Positions 17,365 to 29,428 of a stretch of DNA of 64,000 bases are shown here, in pieces (within the stretch, counting starts at the first letter, position 1; every line of letters starts with the position of its first letter). The position numbers and the translations under genes are program-made. Location: contig OX439131.1 in assembly GCA_949318235.1 (NCBI GenBank), forward strand, positions 34,847,930-34,911,929. The letters are read 5' to 3'. The notes under the pieces were generated by a model that had not been told where the DNA came from, did not search any database, and was given only the letters and a program-made list of their open reading frames with translations. The stretch is from Ecdyonurus torrentis (Eukaryota; Arthropoda; Insecta; Ephemeroptera; Heptageniidae).

Positions 17365-19323
17365 AAGCAATGGCTTTATCATTAAACTTTTTTTCCCTCA
17401 TCAGTCATCACGAACCACGTTAAACATTTTTCACTATTAAAAATGCAAATTTACTAGGATATACTTTCACATGTTTCAAAAAAAAAATGTGTTTTGCATT
17501 TTAGGAAACGTTCGACAATTATATTAAAAGTTGTAAATCACCTCATTTACATTAATATTATATAAATAATAATCCTATATTGTTTTGAAAACTTTAATAA
17601 GTAATTATGTTCAAGTGTAGTTTATGAATACGTACTGTATTCTGTACTCTCACAGGAGAAATAAAATATTATTACTAAACTTTTGGAAAAGGTTCCAGTT
17701 AAAATATTTGATATTCTATAGTTTTACTGAATAATATTAAGGTCACAAAACTATGTATATAGTCTCAAATTTTATTACTGTTTGTTTTTAACATTCCTAT
17801 TTGCAATAATTTTAACTTTCCTTGGTAATTGTTTTACCGTCTAACATTATTTTAATATTACCTATTTTTTATTGTTATTTTGATAAGAATTAATTTATTA
17901 TACTAAACAATGAATTACTTAGAAATATTTACAACTTAGTTTATAAACATCTTTTGTTTATAGTTATCCTAATTGCAGTCCGCAGTTAAGCAAAAAACAA
18001 GCTATTATTGCATCTAAATACATATAATCTAAAACATTCTAATTTGTATGTTTTTTTAATGAAAGGAACAAATACAGTCATTTTTATAAACAAAGAAATA
18101 AATTATTTCATAATTATTCATTTGTTCGTCTAAAATCTGACACTGATTACGTAATATAACCACGCTCTAACAAAAAAAAATGCTTAAAATTATTAACTTA
18201 AAAAAATAAAAAATAAAAAGTTTGTTTTTCTCTTGTTAAAATAAGGGGGAGTATATTTTAATTACAAGTTGCTTCTGCTCCGATGCTTTTGTTTGAAGTT
18301 AAGGGATAAAATGCTTTGAGATCTTAAATTTTACTGGTTTAGTATATTTTATACGTTTTAGATATAGTTTAAAGAAAAAAATTAATGTGTTTTTGAAAAT
18401 TGAAATAAAATGCGTTCTGAACAGTAAAAAAAAAAAAAAAAAAAAAAAGGAAAAATAAATTCTTTTAAATGAAGTTCATAACAAATGCTACTAAATTTTA
18501 TACCTTATTAATGTATGTATAGCAAAATATTGTCAGTAATTAAAAATATAACATGTGTTTGCAGAAGTGCTTTCTCAATTTTAAAAATTAAAATTTTTAT
18601 TTAAAAAGTTCATTGTAATATTTATAGTCTCTTACCTTAACGAATTATTTGTAAAAAAATAAACTTTGAAAAACTTTGATAATAACCATAAATTTTATAA
18701 AATCATTCTACATTATAAAGTAGAAAGCGATTCAATTCGTAAAAAAGTTCAATAGAATAGACAAAAGGATGAGAATAGCTAAAAGATTTAATGCAATTTA
18801 CACTTCGGTAACGGAAGGAAGTTGAGTGCTTTAGGCTTTATTACGCTATAATATCTAACACGAAAGGAGCAAAGCTTAAACTTAAGAAATCGACTTAGAA
18901 TAATATATCTGTAACTCTAGAGCAGATGTGTTTAAGATTTGTAACTGCAGAGCTTACTTAAATCGAAAAGAAGTCAGAGTATTTTTATCAAGCAAACAGT
19001 GACCGCAAGCTTAATTCAGTCTTATACCAACTCGACTGCAACGTTACGTTTTTATGTATCTTCTACCCTGCCCATGTAGTTCAAGTATCTACAATAAACA
19101 TCCGATTCTTTCTTTTCTTTTTTTTTTTTATATATATTTACTACCTATCTTTCTGTGTATATGTATAAAATCCTTGAGAAAAAAATAGCATAAAAATGTA
19201 ATAAAAAACAATGTTGTATATAGAAATGTTGTTACTTCGTTAGATAAACATGTAATATTGAAACGGAATTTATCTTCTTCATCATCCTCTGCAGCAAATA
19301 CAACTTTGCTACAAATTTGTAAT

Positions 19324-19363
<40 letters not shown>

Positions 19364-19573
19364 CTTTGCTAAATTGACGATTCCTTTGCTTAAAAACAAC
19401 AAACTTATTTTTCTTGATTTAAAACATGACTTGCTTGCATTGCAACCATGCTGAATAAAAATAATGTATGGGATATTCTAACAAGTCCTAAACTCAATGC
19501 ACTTAAAGTAGCACCGTTAATAATTATATTTTTATTCGTAATTTGCAATGTATGTACATATATATATATATAT
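14355..19573. other. AT-rich intergenic stretch, no supported gene
   Basis: Contains copy 2 of the direct repeat (14806-14965), (GA)n arrays at 15259-15296 and 19325-19360, and an A-run at 17330-17361. Two plus-strand open frames look slightly less random than the rest: 15069-15242 (begins MSFKNKVEPVEDSVRKV) and 16197-16457 (hydrophobic). Neither has convincing splice sites or a recognisable family. Confidence 0.45.
14806..14965 (+). repeat. 160-bp direct repeat, copy 2
   Basis: Same orientation and order as 10011-10170, beginning TTGTTCAATATTGGCTTTCA. The two copies bracket the unidentified four-exon gene at a distance of 4.8 kb. They lack obvious LTR termini. Confidence 0.75.
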
Positions 19574-19754
19574 ATGATAAAAATTTCATTTTTGTCTTAC
19601 CTTCTGTAAAACAACTGGGCTTTCACTCGCTGCTTAATTTGATAATAAAAATAACACACAACACCAAAACTTGTCACTATATAAATTAATAAAATACTCA
19701 ATTCACAGTTTTTAAAAATCTATATACATAGCTATGTTATATTCACACACAATT

Positions 19755-19810
19755 GTAACGTTTTCGAGGGCGTATATAAAACTATATACTTGTCTGCCTC
19801 TCTTCATCAG
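19755..19810 (-). ncRNA. candidate hammerhead-ribozyme motif, left copy
   Basis: Read on the minus strand, this is CTGATGA, a long hairpin, then CGAAA followed by the self-complementary ACGT. The hairpin has a base GAG(A)GGC/GCCCTC with one bulged A and an upper stem GTATATA/TATATAC with loop GTTT. Penelope-like elements are known to carry type I hammerhead motifs of this plan just outside the ORF. A convincing stem I and cleavage site could not be drawn, so it may be degenerate or act only in a dimer. Confidence 0.45.
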
Positions 19811-19811
19811 C

Positions 19812-20772
19812 TTACTGACTCTTGCTCACGAGGCGAGCCGACCTCCGCAATGGGGGGTGTGGCTCGTTCTCGTCAGGTGGTTTATTATTATTTACATTTT
19901 CACCTGTACGGTCACGTGGTACACTTTTCTTAAAAGAATCTATGAGTGGAATCCAAATAGGTGGTAATTCAAAACTGGGCTGACTGATTGTTTCATTTTT
20001 TCTTCTTGCCATTTCTATTGATTCTAATATTTTTCTTTTTTTATAGTGACTCTCTCTTCCTATTACTTTTGTTTTTTCCCATAGAATTTGATGATTACTT
20101 TCCAGCGCATGATCTACTAGTTTTGAATATCCTGTATCTCTTTTTTCTATTTTTTGCCTGTGTTCATTCACCCTGATCTCTAATGGTCGACCTGTTTCTC
20201 CGATATATTCTTTTTCACAAACACAGGGAATAGAATATACTACATCTTTATTCATATTTTTCTTCATGTCTGGTTTTGTACGTGCTAAACTTGATTTTAA
20301 TGTTTCTTTTGAAGAACAAACAATACGAAGATTGACTCCTTTACCTATACGTTGTATTTTTTCACTCAAACCTTGTATATAGGGGATGCAGATAGTTGCG
20401 TCTGGTTTCTTTTCTTCTGTTTTGTTTTTTTCTGTGCGGTTTTTATTTTTTATTTTAGCAACAACATGTAATGGATAGTCATTTTCTCTTAAAATCTCTT
20501 CTATTTTATTAATTTCTTCATTTCTTACGTTGTTATCATTGCAGTGCGTTTTTGCCCTATGTAACAATGTAGCTGCTATACCTGTTTTTGTTGAGTGTGG
20601 ATGATTTGAGTTAAAATTCAGATATCTTCCACTGTCTGTCACTTTTCTATAGACTGAAGTTGTAATTTTGTTTTCTTTAGATCTTTTTACACGTACATCT
20701 AGGAACGGCAATTCACCTTCTTTTTCATACTCAATCGTGAATTTTATTGTCTCTGCCTGATTATTCATATGT
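19812..20772 (-). CDS. Penelope-like polyprotein fragment: RT C-terminus plus GIY-YIG endonuclease
   Basis: About 319 residues from a 5'-truncated copy. The N-terminal part matches the region after the reverse-transcriptase catalytic core, with LPFLDVRVKR and YRKVTDSGRYLNFNSNHP typical of Penelope RTs. A basic linker follows, then the endonuclease: DVVYSIPC, VCEKEYIGETGRPLEIRVNEH and the downstream acidic ILESIEMA, giving the GIY-YIG signature with its arginine and glutamate. The two cysteines before YIGETGR are usual for this family. The RT palm motif is absent, so this copy cannot act alone. The apparent start codon at 20813 lies in the inverted neighbour and is accidental. Frame intact to the stop, about 60 codons after the nuclease. 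Confidence 0.88.
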
Positions 20773-21353
20773 TCTGCATCCCCTATATACAAGGTTTGAG
20801 TGAAAAAATACAACGTATAGGTAAAGGAGTCAATCTTCGTATTGTTTGTTCTTCAAAAGAAACATTAAAATCAAGTTTAGCACGTACAAAACCAGACATG
20901 AAGAAAAATATGAATAAAGATGTAGTATATTCTATTCCCTGTGTTTGTGAAAAAGAATATATCGGAGAAACAGGTCGACCATTAGAGATCAGGGTGAATG
21001 AACACAGGCAAAAAATAGAAAAAAGAGATACAGGATATTCAAAACTAGTAGATCATGCGCTGGAAAGTAATCATCAAATTCTATGGGAAAAAACAAAAGT
21101 AATAGGAAGAGAGAGTCACTATAAAAAAAGAAAAATATTAGAATCAATAGAAATGGCAAGAAGAAAAAATGAAACAATCAGTCAGCCCAGTTTTGAATTA
21201 CCACCTATTTGGATTCCACTCATAGATTCTTTTAAGAAAAGTGTACCACGTGACCGTACAGGTGAAAATGTAAATAATAATAAACCACCTGACGAGAACG
21301 AGCCACACCCCCCATTGCGGAGGTCGGCTCGCCTCGTGAGCAAGAGTCAGTAA
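20773..21353 (+). pseudogene. truncated second Penelope copy, GIY-YIG part only
   Basis: This copy begins at TCTGCATCCCC, inside the linker, and repeats the endonuclease and C-terminal tail of the minus-strand copy with no amino-acid difference. It has no reverse transcriptase and no real start, so it is called a pseudogene although its frame is open. The junction motif TCTGCATCCCC is where homology begins. Confidence 0.85.
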
Positions 21354-21354
21354 G

Positions 21355-21410
21355 CTGATGAAGAGAGGCAGACAAGTATATAGTTTTATATACGCCCTCG
21401 AAAACGTTAC
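21355..21410 (+). ncRNA. candidate hammerhead-ribozyme motif, right copy
   Basis: Identical in sequence to the left-arm motif at 19755-19810. CTGATGA at 21355, stem II strands at about 21362-21369 and 21394-21399, GAAA at 21400-21403. It starts 2 bp after the ORF stop codon. Same caveat: stem I is not evident. Confidence 0.45.
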
Positions 21411-21622
21411 AATTGTGTGTGAATATAACATAGCTATGTATATAGATTTTTAAAAACTGTGAATTGAGTATTTTATTAATTTATATAGTGACAAGTTTTG
21501 GTGTTGTGTGTTATTTTTATTATCAAATTAAGCAGCGAGTGAAAGCCCAGTTGTTTTACAGAAGGTAAGACAAAAATGAAATTTTTATCATCATGTCACC
21601 TCGCTCGATATTCAAATTTTCA

Positions 21623-21625
<3 letters not shown>

Positions 21626-21691
<66 letters not shown>
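21626..21691. repeat. (TA)n microsatellite
   Basis: A pure TA array 34 bp beyond the right end of the Penelope pair. Confidence 0.97.
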
Positions 21692-21698
<7 letters not shown>

Positions 21699-21818
21699 CA
21701 TAATTATATATAATCTGCAATAGAAGTAAAAAAAAAGGTATATATAAGAATAAATATGAATATTTTATTGACCGTTAATCATGAATATAATGCAAAAGAA
21801 TACTTAAATGTTAACCCC

Positions 21819-21862
<44 letters not shown>

Positions 21863-22629
21863 AATTCAAAATTTCAATTTTCCTTAAACTGTTCCATGCA
21901 GCTTTAGTTTAGTTTCGTTTTTTTTTTTTTTTTTTTTTTTTTTATTTATTAAAAAATATATGGTATTATTGGTGCTAAAATACTTTTTTTCCCAATGGTG
22001 CATACTTGTATATGGTAACATGCAATTAACATGAGCATTATAAAAATTAGCAATTCAAATTAAAATTGAAGTAATTCAACTTTAAAAATAATTCCATTTA
22101 AAAGATTTTTTTTATTACTAACTCAATTATAAATATAATAGTTGATAATGTAATGCATGTATTATTTATTTATAGAAATAAAATCAATTTTTAATAGAAT
22201 TTCAAATGTAGTTCACGATGAACAGTAATTACATTTTTGTAATGAAATTCCACAATGAATATTACTCTGTACTCTGTTGCAATCTTTTAAATATGCATTC
22301 CTCACTCCACATGCGCAACGTTATGCTTTGTTGAATCAGAGATTTTTTTTTTCTCTTTATAAATGCCATATTTTCTGTCTTTTGTCTCTTCTTTGTAATG
22401 TGATTTTCTTCAATCAAGCAAACTACCTTTTCATTTCTTTCAACGTCGCAAAATGTTCTCTTTTGTCACAATTTGCATTCTATAAAGAACAATATGTAGT
22501 GTGCAAATTCTATTTCCTTTTTCTCTCTTTTTGAATATTATATTTATTGAACATTTAAATTTTTCTATTCGTATATTTTGTTCCTTTATTGGTGATAATA
22601 AAAATGCATAATTCTTTTTAACTTTTGTA

Positions 22630-23145
22630 TAGAATGTTTACACACATGATGTCATACTGAATGCACTTCGACGCCCACTGGAGCAATGAATAACATTGTT
22701 CAGTATAGTACAAACGTTGTTGTTTTGTTTTTTTCTATCCCTATTTTCTTTGGAAAATTAGTTATTATTATTCCTTTTTTTTTTTAATATTATTTTTCTT
22801 GCGTTAATTTAAAACCACAATTCAGCCTGTTAACAGCATCAATAGCTTCATGTATACAACAACCACAACCACAACCACAACCACAACAACAACAACAACA
22901 ACAACAACAAAAACTAGCAAATATTGTTGAACTTATGCAATGGATGTCCGTTACTGAATTCGGCGTGCGTAGGGCCTAATTCGTTAAAAAGAATGAAAAA
23001 TAAAATTTAAAAACAAAACAAAAAGCTCTTAAAAATATTGCTAAAAAAATGGCACAAAGTGTCATTTTCCCATACCGGCTCATATTATTTAGTGCTTGCA
23101 TATGGCGTCGACTTTTATATGAATGTAACAATCCTTTACATAGGT
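22630..23145 (+). mobile_element. hAT-like dispersed repeat, copy 1
   Basis: Carries the family blocks in order: ATGATGTCATACTGAATGCA, ATTTTCTTTGGAAAATTAG, TGTCATTTTCCCATACCGG, and ATGGCGTCGACTTTTATATG. Other copies lie at 45127-45997, 46794-47110, 47112-47362 and 48130-48535. The interior here has gained a (CAACCA)n/(CAA)n array at about 22856-22912. Non-coding. Confidence 0.7.
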
Positions 23146-24632
23146 TATGATATCAAAATGTAAAGGTAACTTTTGTATTATAACTCACTATGAGCCAAGT
23201 TTGTGGTGGTCAATACATTGTTAAAATTTAAAATAAACAGAATAGTAATACAAGAATAAATTTACTATTTTATTATTATTTATTATGTATAATAATATTA
23301 TACCATATTATTTTTCTTACAATCAGTGGTATAAATGCATGATCACATCGATATTCATTACATAAATATAATTTAAAATTAACATGTATTGAAACTTAAA
23401 CATGTAGGCCAGTTTCTTTACAAAAAAAAAATACAACGCATCATTTTTATTTTATACTACAATCATCTTCGTTATCTTATAGTTATTTGATAAAAAAGGC
23501 ATACACATTATAGACCATGCCATATTCTTGAACTACAAAATATTAAATCACATTATCACTTTCTATATCTTAAGAAAATGTTATAGTATTTCAAATACTA
23601 TAATATCTTTATAAATTTTTGGCATATCTCCATATATGTAAATGTTCATATTAATATATTACATATGAATTGTATTCAATTAAACTAGAACCTTATTCAT
23701 AGGATTTGAATTGATCTCATGATGAAATAACTGGAGACTAATTTATTGCCTCATGTATGTATATAGAACATAACACATTGATAAACAATTCTTCAATGAA
23801 AGGAACATGAATATCATTCAAGTGAAATGATTCTATATAATGTATATAATATAGGGTATATAGCTTATTGAAATACAGTACTTAACTTATAGTAAAGATG
23901 TCAATGATATATGTGTAAAATGCTATATACTTGGATGAAAGCTCAACAATAAGAATCATCGTATTTTATTATTTTCCTAAAATAAAAATATATTAACTGT
24001 GAAGTAATTTTTTTTAGCAAACAACCCATAAATATACATAGAAAAACATTGTTGGAGAGCCAAGTTTATAAGATGTTTTTGCTTTCGTATTAATATTTTA
24101 CTATTATTAATATTAACAAACGAAATGTATTATTATTATTATCATCATATAATATTTTTTTATATGATGAAATATTGTACAAAAATTTATGATGATTAGT
24201 TGCAGATATTAACCCTTCATGTAATTTTTCCCCTTTGTTTTGTATGATAAAATTTCGTCGTGTTGTTTTACAATTCATTTTGTAAACTTGTTAATTGTTT
24301 TTGCTGATATTTTTTTTTTCATTATTCGTATAATATTTTACTCCTAACTCATAAATATGGAACGTAAAAATGTTGTGCGTGCGTCAGAACAAAATCAAAA
24401 TAATTGGTATTTTATATGATTTAAAAGAACATAATAGTCACAATTTAAGAAGAGAAAAAAAGTGTTTGAAAATAACCTTAAAAAAAGAAATTTGATATGT
24501 TATGCAAATAAGCAATTTAAAATAATAGGAATTCGTTATTGAAAAAGATCATGTTATCAATAAAGTTCGTATTAAAAAAAATTAAACATTTAAATTTGCA
24601 TTTTTTTATATATGTATCTTTTCATTTGTAAA

Positions 24633-24669
<37 letters not shown>

Positions 24670-25097
24670 CGTTTAACATAATTTATTTCATTTGTGTTTT
24701 GTAATATCTTTACTAAAAAGATGAATTTGTAAACAAATATTATTGGCAAAAAGCGATATATCTATATATTGAAATAAATTTCAGTTTATTTGTGTCGGTT
24801 TAAGTTAAACACATGTATGTATGTTCTCATGCTGTTACTTCAACAAACATCGACCAAGCAAGCCAGCAGTTTACTGGAGCGATGCCAAAATTTCTCTGTC
24901 AGTTGCATATACCTGCTATAGCTTCCTTGAGCGTAGCGTAAACTCCTGCACCTCGTCAACTCCTCAACTTCAATCGTACCGTCAAGTACTTTAATATTAT
25001 TATTTTTTTTTATTTGCGTTACAAAAAAAAAAACAATTTTTTTTTCAGTGCATGTTTATCTTGAAAGGGCTTGACTTTCACGTGACATGAATTGATA

Positions 25098-25306
25098 AAT
25101 TGCTATTGAAAAGGAATTCGGCTCGACCGGTACTCGAACCTATGGTTTCCAAGACCACTGCGTTAATCATTACGCTACCGTTCACTACTATTCACTGCTC
25201 ATGATATTGGAGAGGAAGAAGTCTGTGTAGCGTAATGCTTAACGCAGTGGTCTGGGAAACCAAAGATCCGGGTTCGAGTTTCGGTCGAGTCGAATTCCTT
25301 TTCAAC
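25098..25306. repeat. head-to-head pair of tRNA-derived SINE heads
   Basis: The right arm (25225-25306, plus) reads GTAGCGTAATGCTTAACGCA, then GTGGTCTGGGAAACCA, then GGTTCGAGT. This order fits an A box, an anticodon arm (stem TGGT/ACCA) and a B box. The left arm (25098-25183, minus) repeats it with a few changes and an anticodon loop CTTGGAA. Both continue into GAATTCCTTTTCAA. The two pol III promoters point away from the shared centre. Not a functional tRNA: the acceptor stem is missing. Confidence 0.7.
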
Positions 25307-26459
25307 ATCAATTTACTGCTTACGTCACACGGTGTAACACAAAAGCCAACCCCTTTCATTCAACTACCCGAGAAAAAATAGGCAGTAAAAAATACCCACT
25401 CACATATTTATCTTCTTTTGTCTTTTAAAAACGTATAAAGTTTTTTAGAAAGCTAATATATTCATTATAATGACAACAATGTTTATTGAAATTTATACTG
25501 ATCTTGTTTTAAATTTCTAAAATAGTAAACGTGCAACAAAATAGCTATTATTGTTGTAAAGTTAATTTGTGCCTTTACAGTTAAACTCAAGTTTAAACTT
25601 GCAAGGTTTAAACAAAAAATGGAGACAGACTTTATGATATTGACATGTTAAAAATGTAAAACTCTATCTCCACTTCTCTTTTATTCTAAAATTACTATTA
25701 AAATGCAAGTTAATTACGATAAATTTACTTTTACGTGCTGTTAGATGTTATTTAATAGTGAATCTTACGATGCAAAAATCCCATATAAAAGATATTCAAA
25801 AATGTTTAAATCGTGCAAAGAGAGAATTACAAAGGAACAATTATTGTACATTACACAATTGTACAGGGCAGCAGTTGTTCAATTGTTTACTTATATACTA
25901 AACATTTTTGTATGAGCAAATGACAGTAAATTGTCAATTGACTAAATTGTGGTTACATTGTGTTCTATCAATCACGACATTTCAAATATAAATTTTTAAA
26001 ATAAATTCTTTAAAACCAAGTGGATGTAAAAATATATAATAATAATCATAAAAAAATAACAAAAAAATGCATCAAAATTTTTGAAAATTATTGTTATGAG
26101 TATTCACTTCCGAAATAAGTTTTTTTTTATTTGCTCTGTTTAAAAAGCAGTCGTACTTACTTAAAAAATAATAAACTTTTCACTTGAGTGCGCAGTGTGA
26201 CGTTATAAATGACAATAAACGAAAGAAAAAAATATACATTCTAAAAAAATTCACTCTCATTCTCATTTATAAAAGTATAATAGTAAGGCAAATTTTCTTT
26301 GCTTTCTTCAATTTAAAGTGAATCAAGAGATAATGAAAAAATTTAGACAAAAATTTTGATACATAAAAACACAATAACAAGAGACTTTCAGTTTAGGATA
26401 AAGATATACAGAAATTGTGAGAGAGAATTTTAGAGCTTTAGATAGAAATAAGAGTGCGG

Positions 26460-26467
26460 GAGAGAGG

Positions 26468-26556
<89 letters not shown>
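26460..26556. repeat. (GA)n microsatellite, about 95 bp
   Basis: A GA array with a few interruptions at the left. Frames on both strands are Arg-Glu or Leu-Ser repeats. Confidence 0.97.
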
Positions 26557-26557
<1 letters not shown>

Positions 26558-28212
26558 ATATTTACACTACAAAACAAAAGAAAAATGTTTGATTTGACAT
26601 AACATTTCATAATGTATGAAATATAACATAAAGTCGTTGTTTCGCTTTATTTCGTTCTCCTTTAAAAAATATAAATATAAAAAACGTGTGTTGCCCTACT
26701 TGACATGCAAACTTAGCTTAAGGGTAAGACTATGACATCACATCGTTTTCATCCCCTACCATTTTCTTGTAGTGTCATTGTCAGATCTCATTTTATACGT
26801 ATATAAAGACCTTCTTTATCTTATAATATTATTATGTATAGAATAAAAGGTGTAAACTGTTATAGACTGTTATGTATTCAAAATAGACTAACATAATGCT
26901 CAACAATATGGAACGTTATATTCAAAATCTTTACTTGTACAATTCTACAGAAAATATATAAATTATTTTTTTCGTTTTTCAGTACACACAAGTAAATGTT
27001 CTTTTTATGCGCAAGTCATCCGATAACGATGAAGAGATTTTTCCCAAGTGAATGCATTAATAGTAGCAGTTAAAGCTTGTTATATATATAAAAGTAAAAC
27101 TGTTATGTGAATAGCTCTCTTTTACATAATATCATCCCTATTAAACTTTCACAAAAAGATATTATCATGTGCTTTTTTTTTTATTTTTTATTTTTTCGTA
27201 CAAGCTATATGGTTTATGGCTTTGATTTTGAGTATTATTAAATCCTATTTTGTAATGTAAAATTAAATTACTTTTATTTTATTATTTTAAAATTATATTA
27301 TAATTATAATTTTCTTTTATATATTTTCTTTGGAAACGGGAAAAAAGAGAAAAAAATTACAAAAAGAAATAATATAAAAGTTTTTTAAAGAAATATTTGA
27401 TTAATTATATCTTTTCTTTTTGATTTTTTTTTTATTACTATAAAAATAAAAGATGTCAACTTATTGACACTTAAGAAGAATGACACTTTTTATAACAATG
27501 TTTTCGAGTCAAATTTATTACTTTTATATTTTTCAATGGCTAGAATATACTAAAAGTTATATTATAAATTTAAGTTTTGAATTTAAATGTATGGTTTTTA
27601 GCTATTTGGTGGAATAAACCCTTTTCGTCACAATATTTTTATTTTGTTCTTTTAGCAACGCTATCACCACAAAAGCAGTTGACAGTTACTTATTGTGTCG
27701 TAAACAATTAATTGCGGTCTGATAGTGGTACAGAAATGTTAGGCTTTATCGCACTAGGGAGGAGAAAATGAGGACACAGGAGGGGTGAGTGATTGTGACT
27801 GACTGAATGTGTATGTATGTGAACGAGCTAGAAAGGTTCTAGATAGGTGTGGGTTAGGATTTCTAAGTTCTCAACGTAAACCGCACTTTACTGCCCCGTG
27901 GGACAGTGTCGAGATTGGGCAGAAGACTCTGAAAATGGAATTTTATTGTCTCTACAAAACCTGTATCTTTTTACCGTATAATAAACATTAACATTGTGAA
28001 AATCAATGTTAATTAATTTTTAACCCTTCAATCAAATAATGTCCTTGATTTTGTTTTTCAAAAGTAGGTATTACACGAAATGCTTATTTATTTTAAATGA
28101 AGTCACCTTACTTTAGGATAATTTTTTTTACCTCTTTACTTTTGGTTCTATCTGCTACAAGAAATCTCAACCATAACCATTATATTTATTTTCATTTCAT
28201 TTCGTTTATTTT

Positions 28213-28278
<66 letters not shown>

Positions 28279-28510
28279 CCTTACTTATTAATGATGAATG
28301 AATGAAAGAAAGCTACGAATGTTAAATACAAGCTAAGTTTGCATGCGTTATTTTTAGAGAAGAAGAGACGAGCTGATTCATTGAAAAAAATTCTGAGTTT
28401 ACTATAGTCCTATCCAGCGTTCCGAATCACTCTCACCTCTTATATTGTATCTAAATCAGCGCGAAGTTCAGTGTTAAGCACACAGGGGTGCAAAGGGAGA
28501 AATCACTTAC

Positions 28511-28562
28511 CACTCGCAGCAGTCAGTCGCGCCGGCACCATCGGCACTTTTCGCCCACTCAT
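28511..28562 (-). other. possible 5' exon in a CpG-rich patch
   Basis: In AT-rich surroundings, 28500-28570 is GC- and CpG-rich. On the minus strand an ATG at 28562 opens 17 codons beginning MSGRKVPMVPARLTAAS and meets a consensus donor GTAAGT right after 28511. This could be the first exon of a minus-strand gene or a non-coding promoter exon. No downstream exon could be joined to it, so identity is unknown. Confidence 0.25.
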
Positions 28563-29395
28563 GGCGTCACTAACACCAATGTTTCTATCTCTGATCACTT
28601 CTTACTTAATGAAATTTTCGTTCCCCCTGCAGAAACTTTGTTTATGCAACCTTCACTCACATATGTGACAACCAGGTTGTATACATTCTAGGATACTACG
28701 AATGCGATTGAATACTCGTTCTCGTTATAGGGCGAAGGAAATTGGTTAGTTCTTTGTTTTCATTAAATATTAATGTTATCGAAACAAAATGTTTAAAAAG
28801 TTATAAAAGTACCCACATTTAATCAAAATTTATTAAATATACGAACTAAATTAAAAAAAGAAGTTAAAATGAAAATGAATTGATGCCATTAATTAACTCT
28901 TTTTCTTAAACGAGGATGTATATATTTCTTATATGATAAAGCTACAATATGTTACTTAAATATAAATCTCTTTAAGCATACCAATTCCTGGAGAAGACAA
29001 AGGGCAAAGAAAAGTTTAAATATGTACTTATATATTATGTACACTTACGTTACGTTAGTTTCTTGGAATATAAGCTTAACATTTAACTAGAAGAACTAAA
29101 ACTGTTATTGTTGAGTTATAAAAAATTAATCATCTTACAAGCATAATTTTGAAACAACAATATTGTGAAGTAAATGTCCTTTAGGGCATAAAACAGAACT
29201 TTTGTCTTAACGAAGTAATGATATTTATTATTTACGCACGTGTTATATTACAAAAAAAAAAGTTGTTGTTTGTTTGTTTGTTTTCTTCTAAATAATGTGA
29301 AGTTTTAACCTGTGATAATATTTTTTTAATATAATAAAAAGTAAACTGATCTTATTTTAAAGGTACGAAGCTTCTTGTGTGTCTCCTAAAGTATG

Positions 29396-29428
<33 letters not shown>

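Larger units (their letters stand above)
19574..21592. mobile_element. Penelope-like element, head-to-head pair forming an inverted repeat
   Basis: The left arm 19574-20392 and right arm 20773-21592 are inverted copies of about 820 bp that look identical, including all 194 residues of shared protein. Between them, 20393-20772 is single-copy and continues the left copy upstream. Thus one 5'-truncated Penelope-like copy (minus) meets a shorter truncated copy (plus), with both 3' ends pointing outward. Outer ends stop at TTTATCAT; a (TA)n tract touches the left end and another starts 34 bp beyond the right end. Near-identity implies recent insertion or gene conversion. Inverted, truncated arrangements are familiar for Penelope-like elements. 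Confidence 0.88.
23146..28510. other. intergenic stretch, no gene recognised
   Basis: AT-rich DNA with (GA)n arrays at 24636-24666 and 26460-26556 and a (CT)n array at 28218-28273. A slightly GC-richer patch at 24830-24980 and another at 27640-27960 were read on both strands without finding a recognisable product. Confidence 0.5.

Noticed and set aside
19988..20176. 62-codon frame antisense to the Penelope ORF, repeated at 20989-21177
   Set aside because: It is a shadow frame duplicated only because the arms are inverted copies.
25098..25306. functional tRNA genes
   Set aside because: A and B boxes exist, but there is no acceptor stem and the two units form an inverted SINE pair.
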